Assembly: GCA_039881045.1 (NCBI GenBank)
Contig: JAYWVB010000012.1
Location: 620,001 to 684,000 of the forward strand
DNA from: Chaetomium olivaceum
Taxonomy: Eukaryota > Ascomycota > Sordariomycetes > Sordariales > Chaetomiaceae
DNA: 64,000 bases
Direction: 5' to 3'
Position 1 is the stretch's first letter, and each line of letters begins with the position of its first letter. Below, one piece after another: positions 54,274-64,000 of the stretch. Under the pieces are notes generated by a model. The model was not told the origin of the DNA, made no database searches, and saw nothing but the letters and a program-made list of their open reading frames with translations. A program made the translations under genes and the position numbers.

Positions 54274-57200
54274 TCACTCCCCAACCACCTTCTCCTTCTC
54301 CCAAAACACCTTCACCGCGTCACAAAACCGCTCTGCCCCCCTAGTATCACCCTGCTCCACCAACTGCCCCTCCAACCAGCCCATCGCCTTCTCCGCCACC
54401 ATCTCCCACTCATCCCTCCGCTCCCCCAGCCGCCCCTCCAAAAACACCAACACCAGCGCGGTAGCCAGCACATCCGAGACCTCGCCCAGCCCCACAGCAG
54501 CAGCCGCCTTCTTCGCAACAACCCCCTCCGCTTCCCCGCCCAGCCCCACCAGCTTGAGCAACTGCTCCTCCCAGCGCCACGCCCCCTCAAACGACTGCAG
54601 CGCCACCAGCCGGTCCAGCTCATCCATATCCGCCTCGTGCGGGTGGGAGCCGTCGCGGTCAAAGTCGAGGGCGCTATCGGTGGAGTACGGGGTACCGTAC
54701 GAAGCGGGCTGGGCGTACGCCTGTGCTTGCGCGTGCGCGACCACGGGGGTGGGAGCGAACTGGGCCTGGGCCTGGGCCATCACGGTCGTCGGATTGGCCA
54801 GGGCGTGCGCGCGGTGGGCTTGGCTTGCGGCGGTCAGACGTTCGCTGGTTGTGGGCACGCTGCGCCGTGGGGCGAGCTCGGTCAGCGGGAGCCGCGGAGC
54901 GCGGCCCGACTTCGGGGCCGCCGTGTCCATGGGTTGCGCGGCTCTTGGGCTGGCCACACCCCTGGCGAAGGACAGGTCCCTAATGCCGCTGGGGGCTGCC
55001 GGCGGCGGCGGTGGCGCGGCGCTATAGGAACTGCCGCCGCTGTCAAAAAGCGCGAAGCCCATGTCTTCTCCGCTTGAATCTGAATCGACGTCTATGGGTG
55101 TTGGGGTTAGCGATTGGGTGAGGTGGTTGGGTGAGCCCGCTAGCGTGGGTCGGGATCGGTGGGACTTACTCGCTGAGTACGATTCAGGAAGGGCTCGGTG
55201 CCGCCTGTTCCCCCCTCGGCCCAAACCAGACACATGACGGGTCCTTTTGCGAGGAGATGTTTCGTTGGTTGGAGACAGGGCTGGCTTTTCTGCCTCCTCT
55301 GGATCCTGACCCCCCTCGACCGCAACAAAGCTGCACCATTTTCCGCCAACTTGGTAAGTGACACCCAGCCGAACCGCCTCGCGCTCTACCATACCGCTGA
55401 AACGGCCGGGGTGTTGGTCCTTGAGCAGGGATCCGGCGGTATTCTTGGCGTGGTAGATCCAGCCACGACCCTCCTCCAGCTCCTTGACTGCCTTGCGGGC
55501 GGCAAGCTGATGGATAGTCTCGGACTTTTCTGCCAGCACGGTGACGGGAATCTCCAGCTCCACCGGTCCATGGGGGGAAGTGCCGCGGAGGATAACCGAC
55601 CTGGGTTGCTTCTGGGTGGTCTCTGGAGAAAGGAGGAGGTACACACTCGTGCGGTTGAAGGGGAAGAGCGCCGGAATGTTAAACGGAGCCTGTAGGAACT
55701 TCGGCTCCGGGAGGGGCGGGACATGCGAGTACTTGCCGCCCGCAGAGGTGTCGAGGGAAGCGTCAGCCATATCAACGTCCGGGTTGGCTGCCTCGTCGAA
55801 GAGTGAAGTGGCCTTCTTGGGGGCTTCTTCCTTCTCGACGTCGCGTACGTCAAGTGTCATCCCGTCCATGACCTTTTCGACAATCTCAAAGTCGTCGTCA
55901 GTGTCAACCGCGTCGTTGGCATACTTGACTTCAAGCGTGTAGTCGTTGATGTGTGGCATCAAAGAGGCCTTCAGCATGCGGACGACCTTGCTGTTCATCT
56001 TCTCGTTGTCACCAACCGATTGAGAGAAGCCGTTGCCAGCCGCCGCAACACCTTCGATAAGGGCATGGCTAACGGCACTGCCGATGCCCAGGGTAAAGAC
56101 GCGGATGTGGCCTTTGCTATCGGCCACCTGCTTGTTCAGCAATTCAAAGAGTGCCTTTTGGTCCCAGATCTCGCCGTCCGTGAGCAGGAAGACCTCCAGG
56201 TCCATATCAGCGTGGCGCCTTTTTATGACGTCTTCCATTGGGCTGTAGATATTCGTGCCGCCAAAATTGGCATCGAATTTGTTGACATAGTGCGAAGCCT
56301 TCTCGAGCGAGGATTGGTCGTAAGTTTGCGATCCCTCCTCAAAGAGAAACTCGTGGCGCGAGCCAAACGAACAGATGTTGAATTTGACCCCTACGGGGAG
56401 CGATTTGAGGAAGAGACGCAGGGCGGTCTGGAGATTCTTAATATTGGATCCCGTCATGGAACCGGATCGGTCACAGAGGAAGACGACCTCGGGCTTTGCG
56501 GAGGGAAGGTTGAATTTGGGGACAAGGGTGGCCATGAGCGCCCGGTGATTCGCAAGAGTCGGGTGTGTCTCGAGAACGGCGATTGGGTTGTCGGTGTTGG
56601 TAGCAACCACCTGGAGGACGAAGTCGTCGCCCAATTCCGTGGTTTCCAGGGCAAGGGTGGCCGACGCCTTCTGGAGAGACATGTCGGCACCACTAGCAGC
56701 CCCAGCGGAGGTGTTGCCCAACGTGACGGAGATGGGGTGCGAGGGAGACTGGATGCTTTTGACGTTGGACCTGTGAGGCATATCGACATCAACGGTTATG
56801 CTGATTCCCCCTTTCGTGTCGGCGGCGCTCGACAGCAGCTCGCCGGGGTAGTCGCCGTACCGGGGTGCGATTCCTGTTGGGATAGTGAAGCGGATCCCGT
56901 CGACCTCGGCATCCTGCTTTAGCTCACCGAGATATGAAATCTCGACTTTGAGAGTTGCATTTGGGGGACATTGCCGACCGTGGTGGTGAATACATCGCTT
57001 GCTTCCGGCAGCTGCTCCAAGAGGCCGGCAGTCTCACCGCGGTCGACTGCAGCCTGGTAGGTCTTCTTCGCCTCGGCGCGCTCCTTGACGACGCCGCGGA
57101 TGACCCGGTCACCGTTGATGGTGCAAACAAAGCCGACAACGGACACGCCGTTATAGAGAGGGAAAGTGTATCTGAGCTCAGAGATGACTTCCGATCGAGG

Positions 57201-57359
57201 ATTGACAAAGTTCTGGGTCAGGGTCGTCCGGCTAGCCGACGACACGATCTTGGTGTTAGCCGCGAGTGACAGCTGGGGCAGGTATTTGCGTTCCGGCCAA
57301 TGTCGGGCGGGAACTTGAACAAGATAATAGAGTCCACAAACGTGGTTGTGGTAGGCCAT
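54274..57359 (-). CDS. VIT and von Willebrand factor A domain protein, 1-nt slip in a G run
   Basis: The ATG at 57359 gives MAYHNHVCGLYYLVQVPARH. The VIT domain follows (LSLAANTKIVSSASRTTLTQ, YTFPLYNGVSVVGFVC, GVVKERAEAKKTYQAAVDRG). At 56963-56967, five G on the plus strand where six would keep frame, VGNVP must join PNATLKVEISYLGEL in the next frame. The VWA domain has the MIDAS residues in FLCDRSGSM (DxSxS), FGGTNIY (Thr) and FLLTDGE (Asp). A probable 78-nt intron lies at 55092-55169 (GTAAGT..TAG), in phase either way. The C-terminal part is Pro/Ala/Gln-rich and ends in a helical domain (WRWEEQLLKLVGLG, KVFWEKEKVVGE). About 1000 residues in all. VIT/VWA proteins mediate protein interactions; the role here is unknown. 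Confidence 0.85.
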
Positions 57360-59043
57360 CTTGGGTGTTTCTGTTCTTAAAGTTTTGTGGTGATATGGGA
57401 ACAGTGATAAATGATCTGAAGGGTGATGACGTGCGGAGGATGATGTTCCCGAGGTTGACGAGGCTTGGGGTATTAAATAGATGAGGTAATGCGGCTGAAT
57501 TGCGCTTCCGGTGTTTGCAAACCCAACAAACACAGAGCGGGGTGAAGGTGGAAGGAGTGTGAAAGAGACTGAGTCTGGACTCCGGAAAGGGCAGGAAAGA
57601 GCAGGTGACTCAGAGATGTTTGCTGTTTGATGATTTGTTGACTGAATTGGCAGTCGATATGATGACAAAAGTCCAAAATGGTTGAGGAATATGCAGCCAT
57701 GAATACTTTATACCGCAACCCCTCCTCAACTTTCCATCATCGACGTCGTCAGGGAGCCCACAATGAGTCCACGAACAACCCTCAGCTTCAGAACATAACA
57801 GGGATTGAACAAGGTGGCGGTGTTGATCGAGCGAATAAAAGCACAGCAATCCGGCATGACCCCACCCTTTTTGGGCTCAAAGGATACAAAATGCCTGAAT
57901 GCACAATTGAGCAAAACTCGCCAAACCACCACTCCTCGAGCCAAGCTCCTCAACTGTGTGGTGACTCGACAGGCAAACACGCATGATGGATATATTGGCT
58001 TTGCGCAGAACTCTGGATGCGCTGCTAGGCAGCTAGGCAACCAGGCAGCCAACAAGGTCAACCAACACCAACAACAGAGATAACCCCGCTCCGGTAAATC
58101 TTGTTGACTCACCGGGCAAGCAGACCGGGACGGGATGGGACGTCGTTGGTCTTCAAGCTTGGTAAATTGGCAAACTGGTTCGCCGAATAGGGTTAGGGTC
58201 ATGACCAGCCCGATTCAGCACAGTTCGACCCCAAGTCCAATTACTTGATCTCCTTTTGATTTCCTTTTCTTGACTTCATCTCCTCGTTTGTTTCTTAATT
58301 CTTGATTTCTTGTCTTATTGTTCGGAGGGCCTTTTCGCTTAATTACTGTACCCGCTCCTGTCATTGTATTCGATGTCATTTGTTGCTTGATATTGATGTC
58401 GTTTCTCCATTTCTTTTCGTTGTTTCTTAGTTTCTTTGTATTTCTTTGGAATTTAGGTTTTTTTGGACCGCGGGTGGCCCCTGAACGTCGCCTAGCACTT
58501 GATGGTTGATCTCTCACCAAGTAAATACAGGTACGCTTCAAGTTTAAGACGGCGTTGGACCAGACCGAGCCCACACGTATGGTCTTTAGACAAGATTCGA
58601 GAGATTGTATTATTATAAGGTGCTGGCCTTCAGCTCGTCACGTTAGAATGATACACATTCCCAGTAAAGCGGGGTTCATTCACAGCACCTTCGGTAGTAA
58701 CGGGCAATTGGATGAATACTTTACTTTGTCGCACGGCCCGTATGTTGGCATGCCGAGGTATTCCTGTGAGATATGCTAGCACAAGAGTGGTATCATCATG
58801 AGACCTTCCAGAACTGGCGTTTTCAAGATGCCTCCTTTATCTTTGTCTCAGATTTAAACAATGAAAAGGTCGTTTGAGAGAGGGGGCGATGCTGGAGTTC
58901 TTTGGTTGTGCAAGTGCAAATCTTAACATTGATATCATGTCCGTCAATTTGGGCGGCCGATCGATATTCGGCACTTTCTCTCCGTACTCGAGAAAACAAG
59001 CCGTGGAGTACATTACCTTCACAAATCCTCAACAGAGCCCCCC
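57360..59043. other. Intergenic, nothing recognised
   Basis: Promoter side of the VIT/VWA gene and 3' flank of the P450 gene. It includes a T-rich stretch at 58250-58450 that opens spurious frames. No gene or repeat recognised. Confidence 0.5.
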
Positions 59044-61260
59044 TTAAACGCCACGCGGAGTGAACATCGCCATAGTTTTGCCTAGCGGTAGCATGGCCGC
59101 ACGCCAGGTCATCCAGCGCGGTGCGCCCGGCTCGACCAGCTTCAGGTCGTAGTTCATGATGATCTGCCCCACCACTACCTTCATGAAGGCAGAGGCGTAG
59201 TACCGTCCGGGGCTGTTGCATGTGATGTCAGTACGAGTACATACAGAACACACCCAACCCTCTTGGATGTGTTAGATACCCGGAATGAGAATAACGCACC
59301 AAGCCATACGTCCATATCCCCACATCAAAAAAGCGCTGTCTACGTCCGTTAGCTTAGCCGGTTGCTTTTCGCTTGCCCTTCCTGCCATGGGCCGTCCTCC
59401 TCCTGAGTGACCCCCCTCGAGCCTGTCCAGAACAGACGCCTCGACAAACCGGAACCCGTCAAACTGCTGCGCCGACGGCCCGTAGTGCGCCTCGCTGCGC
59501 ATCAGCGCGCCCGAGGGACTGCACGCCCAGTCTCCTACGTTAAGGGCAGTGCCGTCCGAGAAGGTGAAAGGTTGTAGCGCGCGGCGGCGAGTGCTCACTT
59601 TACGGTGGTGTTTAGTACACGCCTTTTTATGACTATTGCTTCTCGGTGGTGGAGAAAGTCTCTTACTTGACTCGACGGGTGTGAGACGGGAAGACTCGCG
59701 CAAGAAGCTGTCGAGCAAGGGGAGGCCGTGGCCAGTACGCTCAAAATCCGCGTACTGGGATAGCAGTTCCGTCCGGATAGGGTCGATGTACTCTGGGTGG
59801 AGACAAAGGTCGTGGAGGGCGTAGACGATGGTCTTGGAAAAATGGGATAATAAGGGTTAGGATTATGCCCCGTCTAGAAGAAAAAGGGATAAAAGAAAGT
59901 GTGTGGGGGTGTGAACTCGCCGTGGTGAGGATGTGCACTGAGCCAAACCAAATGGCCATCAGCTCGTATACTACGCGCTCTGCAGTCCATCGGTTCTGCT
60001 TGGGAGCCGTATCGACGATCCATTGGATACAGTCGGCCTTTTATCAGTCAGTATGCGTTGCGGATATTCAATCAAGGGTTGCCACCGACCCGCTTAGGCA
60101 CCTCGTGCCCTAGGTTCTTCAGATCTCTCTCTTGACAACGGAGCTGGGCGGCCGGTATCAAGTATTCGAAGAATTTCTTGTGGGCGTTAAGAAGGCAGCC
60201 AAGGATTCCTCCGACCACACTAGTAGTCTCTTAGATTGTGCTCACAAGGGCATAACGCCAGGTTGGAATCACTCACGGCCGTAAAGGTTTCGGCAACAGT
60301 TTGACTATTTCTGCAGTGAGCAACGTCTGCTCGACATACGGCAAGGCGCACGCCATAAACTCCTCGTTATTGGCTTGCAGGGTCTAAGGTTAGCGCCCGG
60401 CATATGTTGGAGGAGTACCTAGTAGATTCCAGGCAACGAACCTAATTCCTGTCCAAACAGGGCGAGTCCGTTCAGCTTTACCACGAGCTCGATCATCATG
60501 GGGTATATGGGAGAGTGTCGAACCCCTGAAAGCAATGTCTATATTCAGCAAAAGGACAGACCAAGACGCGTTGGGAACCATCCGCATACCATTGACCTCG
60601 GGATGCCTCTCGTGCAGCTCCGCAAATAGGGCCTTGGTTGTGAGGCTCAGGTCTGGCAGGATCTGGGGAAGATTGCCAGTCAAAAGCGTCCGGAGAGTGC
60701 GTACAAACCCGACGCCCTCCACTCCCCGCCGCTCAAACCAGTTGAATCCGTTCATGGTGTAAAGCGGCTGCAGCATCTACCAACGACAGGTTAGGTGTAT
60801 GGCCACTACATTAGTCATTATTTTGAGTATTTGCTTACGTGTTTCGCTGCCCCATTGAGGGAGAGAACCGTGTCAGGAGCCGTGTCGATCTCCTTGATAT
60901 GTTTCGGTGATGACACAAACAGATAGCGACAGTCGGGTGCGAGTACCTCGTAAGGTTCGCCATTTGACTAGATGGCGTATCTCGTTAGTAACTAGTTCAA
61001 TGGAGTGGTTGTGCAAGATGTCTGGGCAGACATACTCTTTCATAACCTTCTCGGATGAGACGCGGACCGTTCAGGAGATACGACCAGGCAGAGGTCCGTT
61101 TGCGGATGTGTCGGATAACCCGGGATGGTATACGCGCTAGAGTAGAATAAACAAGCCAGAACGAAACAACACTGAGAAGAATGTTGATGGTGGCGACTGA
61201 GGAGTCCTTTATCAGGGACGCCTGAAGCTGGGAGATGCTGAGTTTGTCCATATTCAACAT
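59044..61260 (-). CDS. Cytochrome P450 monooxygenase, multi-exon
   Basis: Start at the ATG at 61260, or at 61251 nine bases on. Exons: 61036-61260 (membrane anchor SVATINILLSVVSFWLVYSTL), 60839-60967 (NGEPYEVLAPDCRYLFVSSP), 60590-60776 (MNGFNWFERRGVEGVGFVRT), 60442-60525 (YPMMIELVVKLNGLALFGQE) and 60277-60373. Then come segments starting at 60219 and near 60035, the I-helix FGSVHILTT plus TIVYAL, and the K-helix ExxR in FLRESSRLTP. The heme loop FLMWGYGRMAC / PGRYYASAFMKVV is split by an intron. Stop at 59044 after MFTPRGV. The canonical AGxDT of the I-helix is replaced by FGSVH, as in some fungal ent-kaurene-oxidase-like P450s. All checked splice phases agree. It would oxidise a small molecule at the ER membrane; the substrate is unknown. 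Confidence 0.88.
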
Positions 61261-62504
61261 TGTCAGCCTAGTGTCTCTAGTATTAGCTGATTTACAGAAG
61301 TGTCTGACAATTTAGCCTTACAGAAATGATATGGCAACAAGATATATGCAAAACCCAAGTTCTTGGAACACTGGGCTGTGATTTAGCCTTGGGGCCTCAG
61401 ACAACCCCAAAATACCACGTTCGTCCTGCGGCCCAGCACCGGGAAGTACTTTGTGCCCTTGCGGCGTAGAGTCTCAAACTGATGAAAGAAAACGCCTAGC
61501 TGGTAGGCCAATGAGCTTTGAGGTGTCTCAAGGATTTTGTCCGGCGGTTGGTAAGGAATGCCACGGCCCTGACATGTGCAGTGTGCCACGAAGTCTCAAG
61601 TGAAACCAACCTCATGGAGAACTTTTAATACCAGACTTGACGTTGGAGGGCTGCGCCACTTTAACGATCTCTTGGCCTGGACAGTAAGACTGAAGCTGGG
61701 TGACAGACAGTTCTCGCCTCCAGACCCGGCCGGCCTTTTGTGATACACTTATGAGGCCTTTTTGGCCGCTCATTGATGTTGGAGAGGAGTACAAGTAGGC
61801 GAGAGTAAAGTACCTTACCTAGTCAAGATATACTACGGTGCAACTGACTTATCAGGAGACCTGGTGTTTTGGAAAGAACTCAGGAGTGGAGAAACACCTG
61901 ATCAATAAACAAAATATCGTCTAACTTGAGACGTGCCGTGTGAACTGTGCCGAGAAGGACCCCCGCGGACCCCAATGGACACACGGGTGGTTGGTGATAC
62001 GGGCCGCGGTCGGCAAAAGGTCCTTATCATGCAAAGTTCGCATGTCAACTGTCAAATGCAGGTCAAGGACGGCGCTTCAATCACATTTCTCACCGATTAC
62101 TTACGCAGTGCATCCCACCACTTCTACTGTGTAACGCCACCTCCTGGGCTCAAGACGGCAGACACGGCGTATGGCTGCATCGCCGTATGGCTGCATAATC
62201 GAAAACCAATTACTCCAAAGGCCTCATTGCGCCACTCAGAACTATTGACCACTGGTCCTCTCTGTGTAATACCAGCGCGTGCAATACCAGTAAGCAACCA
62301 GAGCCGTAAACAGGATATCTGGTTCGTGCGAGCATATTTGTGTCACTTCAGTCATCAGGTCCCTACTTCAACCCATTCTCCCCGACATTGGCCCACAATG
62401 ACTTGATGAATCACACCGTACCAGCTCTCAGTTCTATCCCACTCGTTGTCTTGAGCGTGCAGACTGTGCACTATCTTCCCCTCGTAACCTAGGTTATTGC
62501 CACC
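61261..62504. other. Divergent intergenic region, nothing recognised
   Basis: Between the starts of the P450 (-) and the 7TM protein (+), so it should hold both promoters. A 21-bp imperfect repeat of GGCGTATGGCTGCAT-like sequence occurs near 62166-62195. No gene recognised. Confidence 0.45.
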
Positions 62505-63765
62505 ATGTCCGAGTCTCAAGAGATCCTCACGACGACCGTGACAGCCGAGAGCTTTCTCGCGGCTGTCATCGTTTTGGTGGTTGTCCCATCCTTGTTCGTA
62601 TTTGTCCGTGTAGTCAATAGCTACCACTATACGAAGGGCCTTTACGCCGATGATTGTAAGATACCTAGGACAAGGCTCGCCTGGGGCTGTTAGGATATAC
62701 TGACAGACCGACACAGGGTTCTCCATCGTCGCTGTTGTTTTTCTAGGCATCATAGGTGCCCTGTATTATATCATGAGAACCAGCAAGTTATGACAAGCGC
62801 TCGAATAACTAGAAACTGACCATGTCCAGCGCTCAACGATCCCGCCGTGGGTTTTCTATACATGGGGCGAGTAAGTCATCTTCCCTCGCTGCCGATCTCC
62901 CTCAACCTAGCGTTACTGACACAGTATCTCCTTCCAGCTTATCACGTCGGTGGGGTTCATGGCTATATTCACGGTCTATTTTGCCAAGGTCCCAATCCTG
63001 CTTCTCTACCTACGCATCTTTGGCGTCCATAGGGGGGTGCGCATCGTGTCATGGACCTTGCTGACGGTGCCGCTCATAATGCTCGTGGGTGCCGCCATCT
63101 ACGGTGCCGCCGTATGTAGCCCGGAGAACAAGACGCTGGACCTGGTTTGGCTGCAGGGCTGCATTCAGCCGTCATTACGCATCGGCGTGTGGAATGGGTC
63201 TGTTTCGGTCGTTGTCGACATTATCATCTTTGTCCTTCCTCTGCCCGTGATTGCCGGGTTGAACCTGAACCGGAAGAAGAAGGTTGCATTGGCCATGGTG
63301 TTTCTGGCGGCTTTTCTTGGAATCGCTGCAAGTGGTGTGACGCTTTACTTTCGAGGAGTTGCTCTCGCTGGTCGGGGTTCTTCGGGAGCCGAAGTTGGTC
63401 AAATGCTGGGCCAGTAAGTCATTTCAGCCTGCTTTGCATCATCACTCATGAACTGAACTGACGCCCGCCTTCGCCACAGGATCATCGAGTGCTCCATTGC
63501 CATCATTGTTGGCTGCGCACCCGCGCTCCGCTCGTTTTGGACGGGACATATCACCCAACTGGCCATCTACTCGAGGCTTCAGTCTGCATTCTCGACCACA
63601 AGATCCAAAAGGTCCCAGGCCTCGATGGGCTCCAAGGCGCCATCTGCGGGGGCCAGTTCTGAGCATATTGTCAAGGGGCATGACTTTGTGGCACTCAACG
63701 AGATCAGGGTAACCAGAGACACGGAGGTCCTAGTCACGAACGAGGAATTTCAGCGGCGCTGGTGA
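62505..63765 (+). CDS. PTH11/rhodopsin-fold integral membrane protein (7TM)
   Basis: Five exons: 62505-62655, 62717-62782, 62830-62870, 62938-63413 and 63480-63765, 339 residues. Intron 2 (62783-62829) must be GC-AG, with donor GCAAGT, to keep frame: IMRT-TLNDPAVGFLYMGR-LITSVGFMAIF. Membrane segments: FLAAVIVLVVVPSLFVFVRV, FSIVAVVFLGIIGALYYIM, LITSVGFMAIFTVYFAKVPI, WTLLTVPLIMLVGAAIYGAA, VSVVVDIIIFVLPLPVIAGL, VALAMVFLAAFLGIAASGVT and CSIAIIVGCAPALRSFWTG. CAPALRSF matches the conserved GxxPxLRxF region of fungal rhodopsin-domain (PTH11-related) proteins. The soluble tail is Ser-rich. The EC1 CFEM domain of true PTH11 is absent. Likely a plasma-membrane sensor or of unknown function; divergent from the P450. 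Confidence 0.87.
62783..62829 (+). other. GC-AG intron
   Basis: 47-nt intron starting GCAAGT and ending CAG. The alternative GT four bases downstream puts the following exon out of frame with its conserved sequence (NDPAVGFLYMGR). A minor but known splice class in fungi. Confidence 0.7.
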
Positions 63766-64000
63766 TGCGGCTGTGACTGTATCTACAAATCTAGCTCGTG
63801 TACCTTGTTTACAGATCTTACTAATAAAGAAACAAAACTGACTTATTCGCTCTGGTTCCTTGGTGTTGATAATTAGGTAGGAATCAGCCTATCAGATTAA
63901 TGGAGGGTGAAATGGGATGGGACGCGGGTTTGGAGTTCCTTGCGTCAAGTTCTTGGCGCGATGGCCTCATATGAATGGCGTTGCCAGTTGCATGCATCAT

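Noticed and set aside
54134..55077. Two large plus-strand frames of about 300 codons
   Set aside because: Shadows of the VIT/VWA gene on the minus strand, with biased composition and no domain.
58185..58200. TTAGGG-like telomeric repeat
   Set aside because: Only about one unit (GGGTTAGGGT); no array.
57726..58202. 158-codon minus-strand frame
   Set aside because: Cys-rich and irregular with no domain; it overlaps the divergent promoter region of the VIT/VWA gene.

Overview
The window is nuclear DNA of a filamentous ascomycete, most likely a Sordariomycete (inference). The evidence is short GT-AG introns of about 47-98 nt with CTAAC-like branch sites, Zn2Cys6 regulators, a PL3 pectate lyase, a PTH11-type 7TM protein, an NRPS-like enzyme, and Mutator-like and Fot1/pogo-like DNA transposons. 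Genes sit on both strands, separated by long gene-poor stretches in which I see nothing convincing. There is no rRNA gene, CRISPR array or origin.

Layout. 0-3.2 kb: a beta-lactamase-like secreted serine hydrolase running off the left edge (-) and a frameshifted nucleotidyltransferase (+). 3.46-6.59 kb: a complete Mutator-like element with 44-bp terminal inverted repeats and a 9-bp target duplication, but a broken transposase. 8.0-8.9 kb: a four-exon pectate lyase. 10.8-13.0 kb: a Zn2Cys6 regulator. 14.3-17.4 kb: a six-exon CorA-like transporter. 18.8-20.5 kb: a second Zn2Cys6 regulator, frameshifted. 21.3-22.3 kb: an SDR. 26.2-28.2 kb: a nucleoside-hydrolase-like protein with a frameshift.

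30.0-34.9 kb is the least explained part. Three members of one unrecognised protein family (A decayed, B on the minus strand, C on the plus strand) lie side by side. Two diverged copies of an approximately 105-bp tRNA-like sequence, in inverted orientation, flank them. 35.4-36.9 kb: a third Zn2Cys6 regulator whose zinc cluster has an unusually long central loop.

41-64 kb looks like a possible secondary-metabolism neighbourhood. It holds a C-A-T NRPS-like synthetase fused to a C-terminal classical SDR domain, an intact Fot1/pogo-like transposon 0.5 kb upstream of it, an interrupted APH-type kinase, a ToxD-like reductase, a VIT/VWA protein, an eight-to-nine-exon P450 with a good heme site, and a five-exon 7TM protein with a GC-AG intron. 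Co-function of these genes is inference from proximity only.

Caution: many otherwise well-conserved genes carry a single 1- or 2-nt frameshift, several of them in or beside homopolymer runs (VWA gene, transposase, NRPS). Assembly error and real decay cannot be separated from the sequence alone. Gene models below join homologous segments across these shifts and say so.
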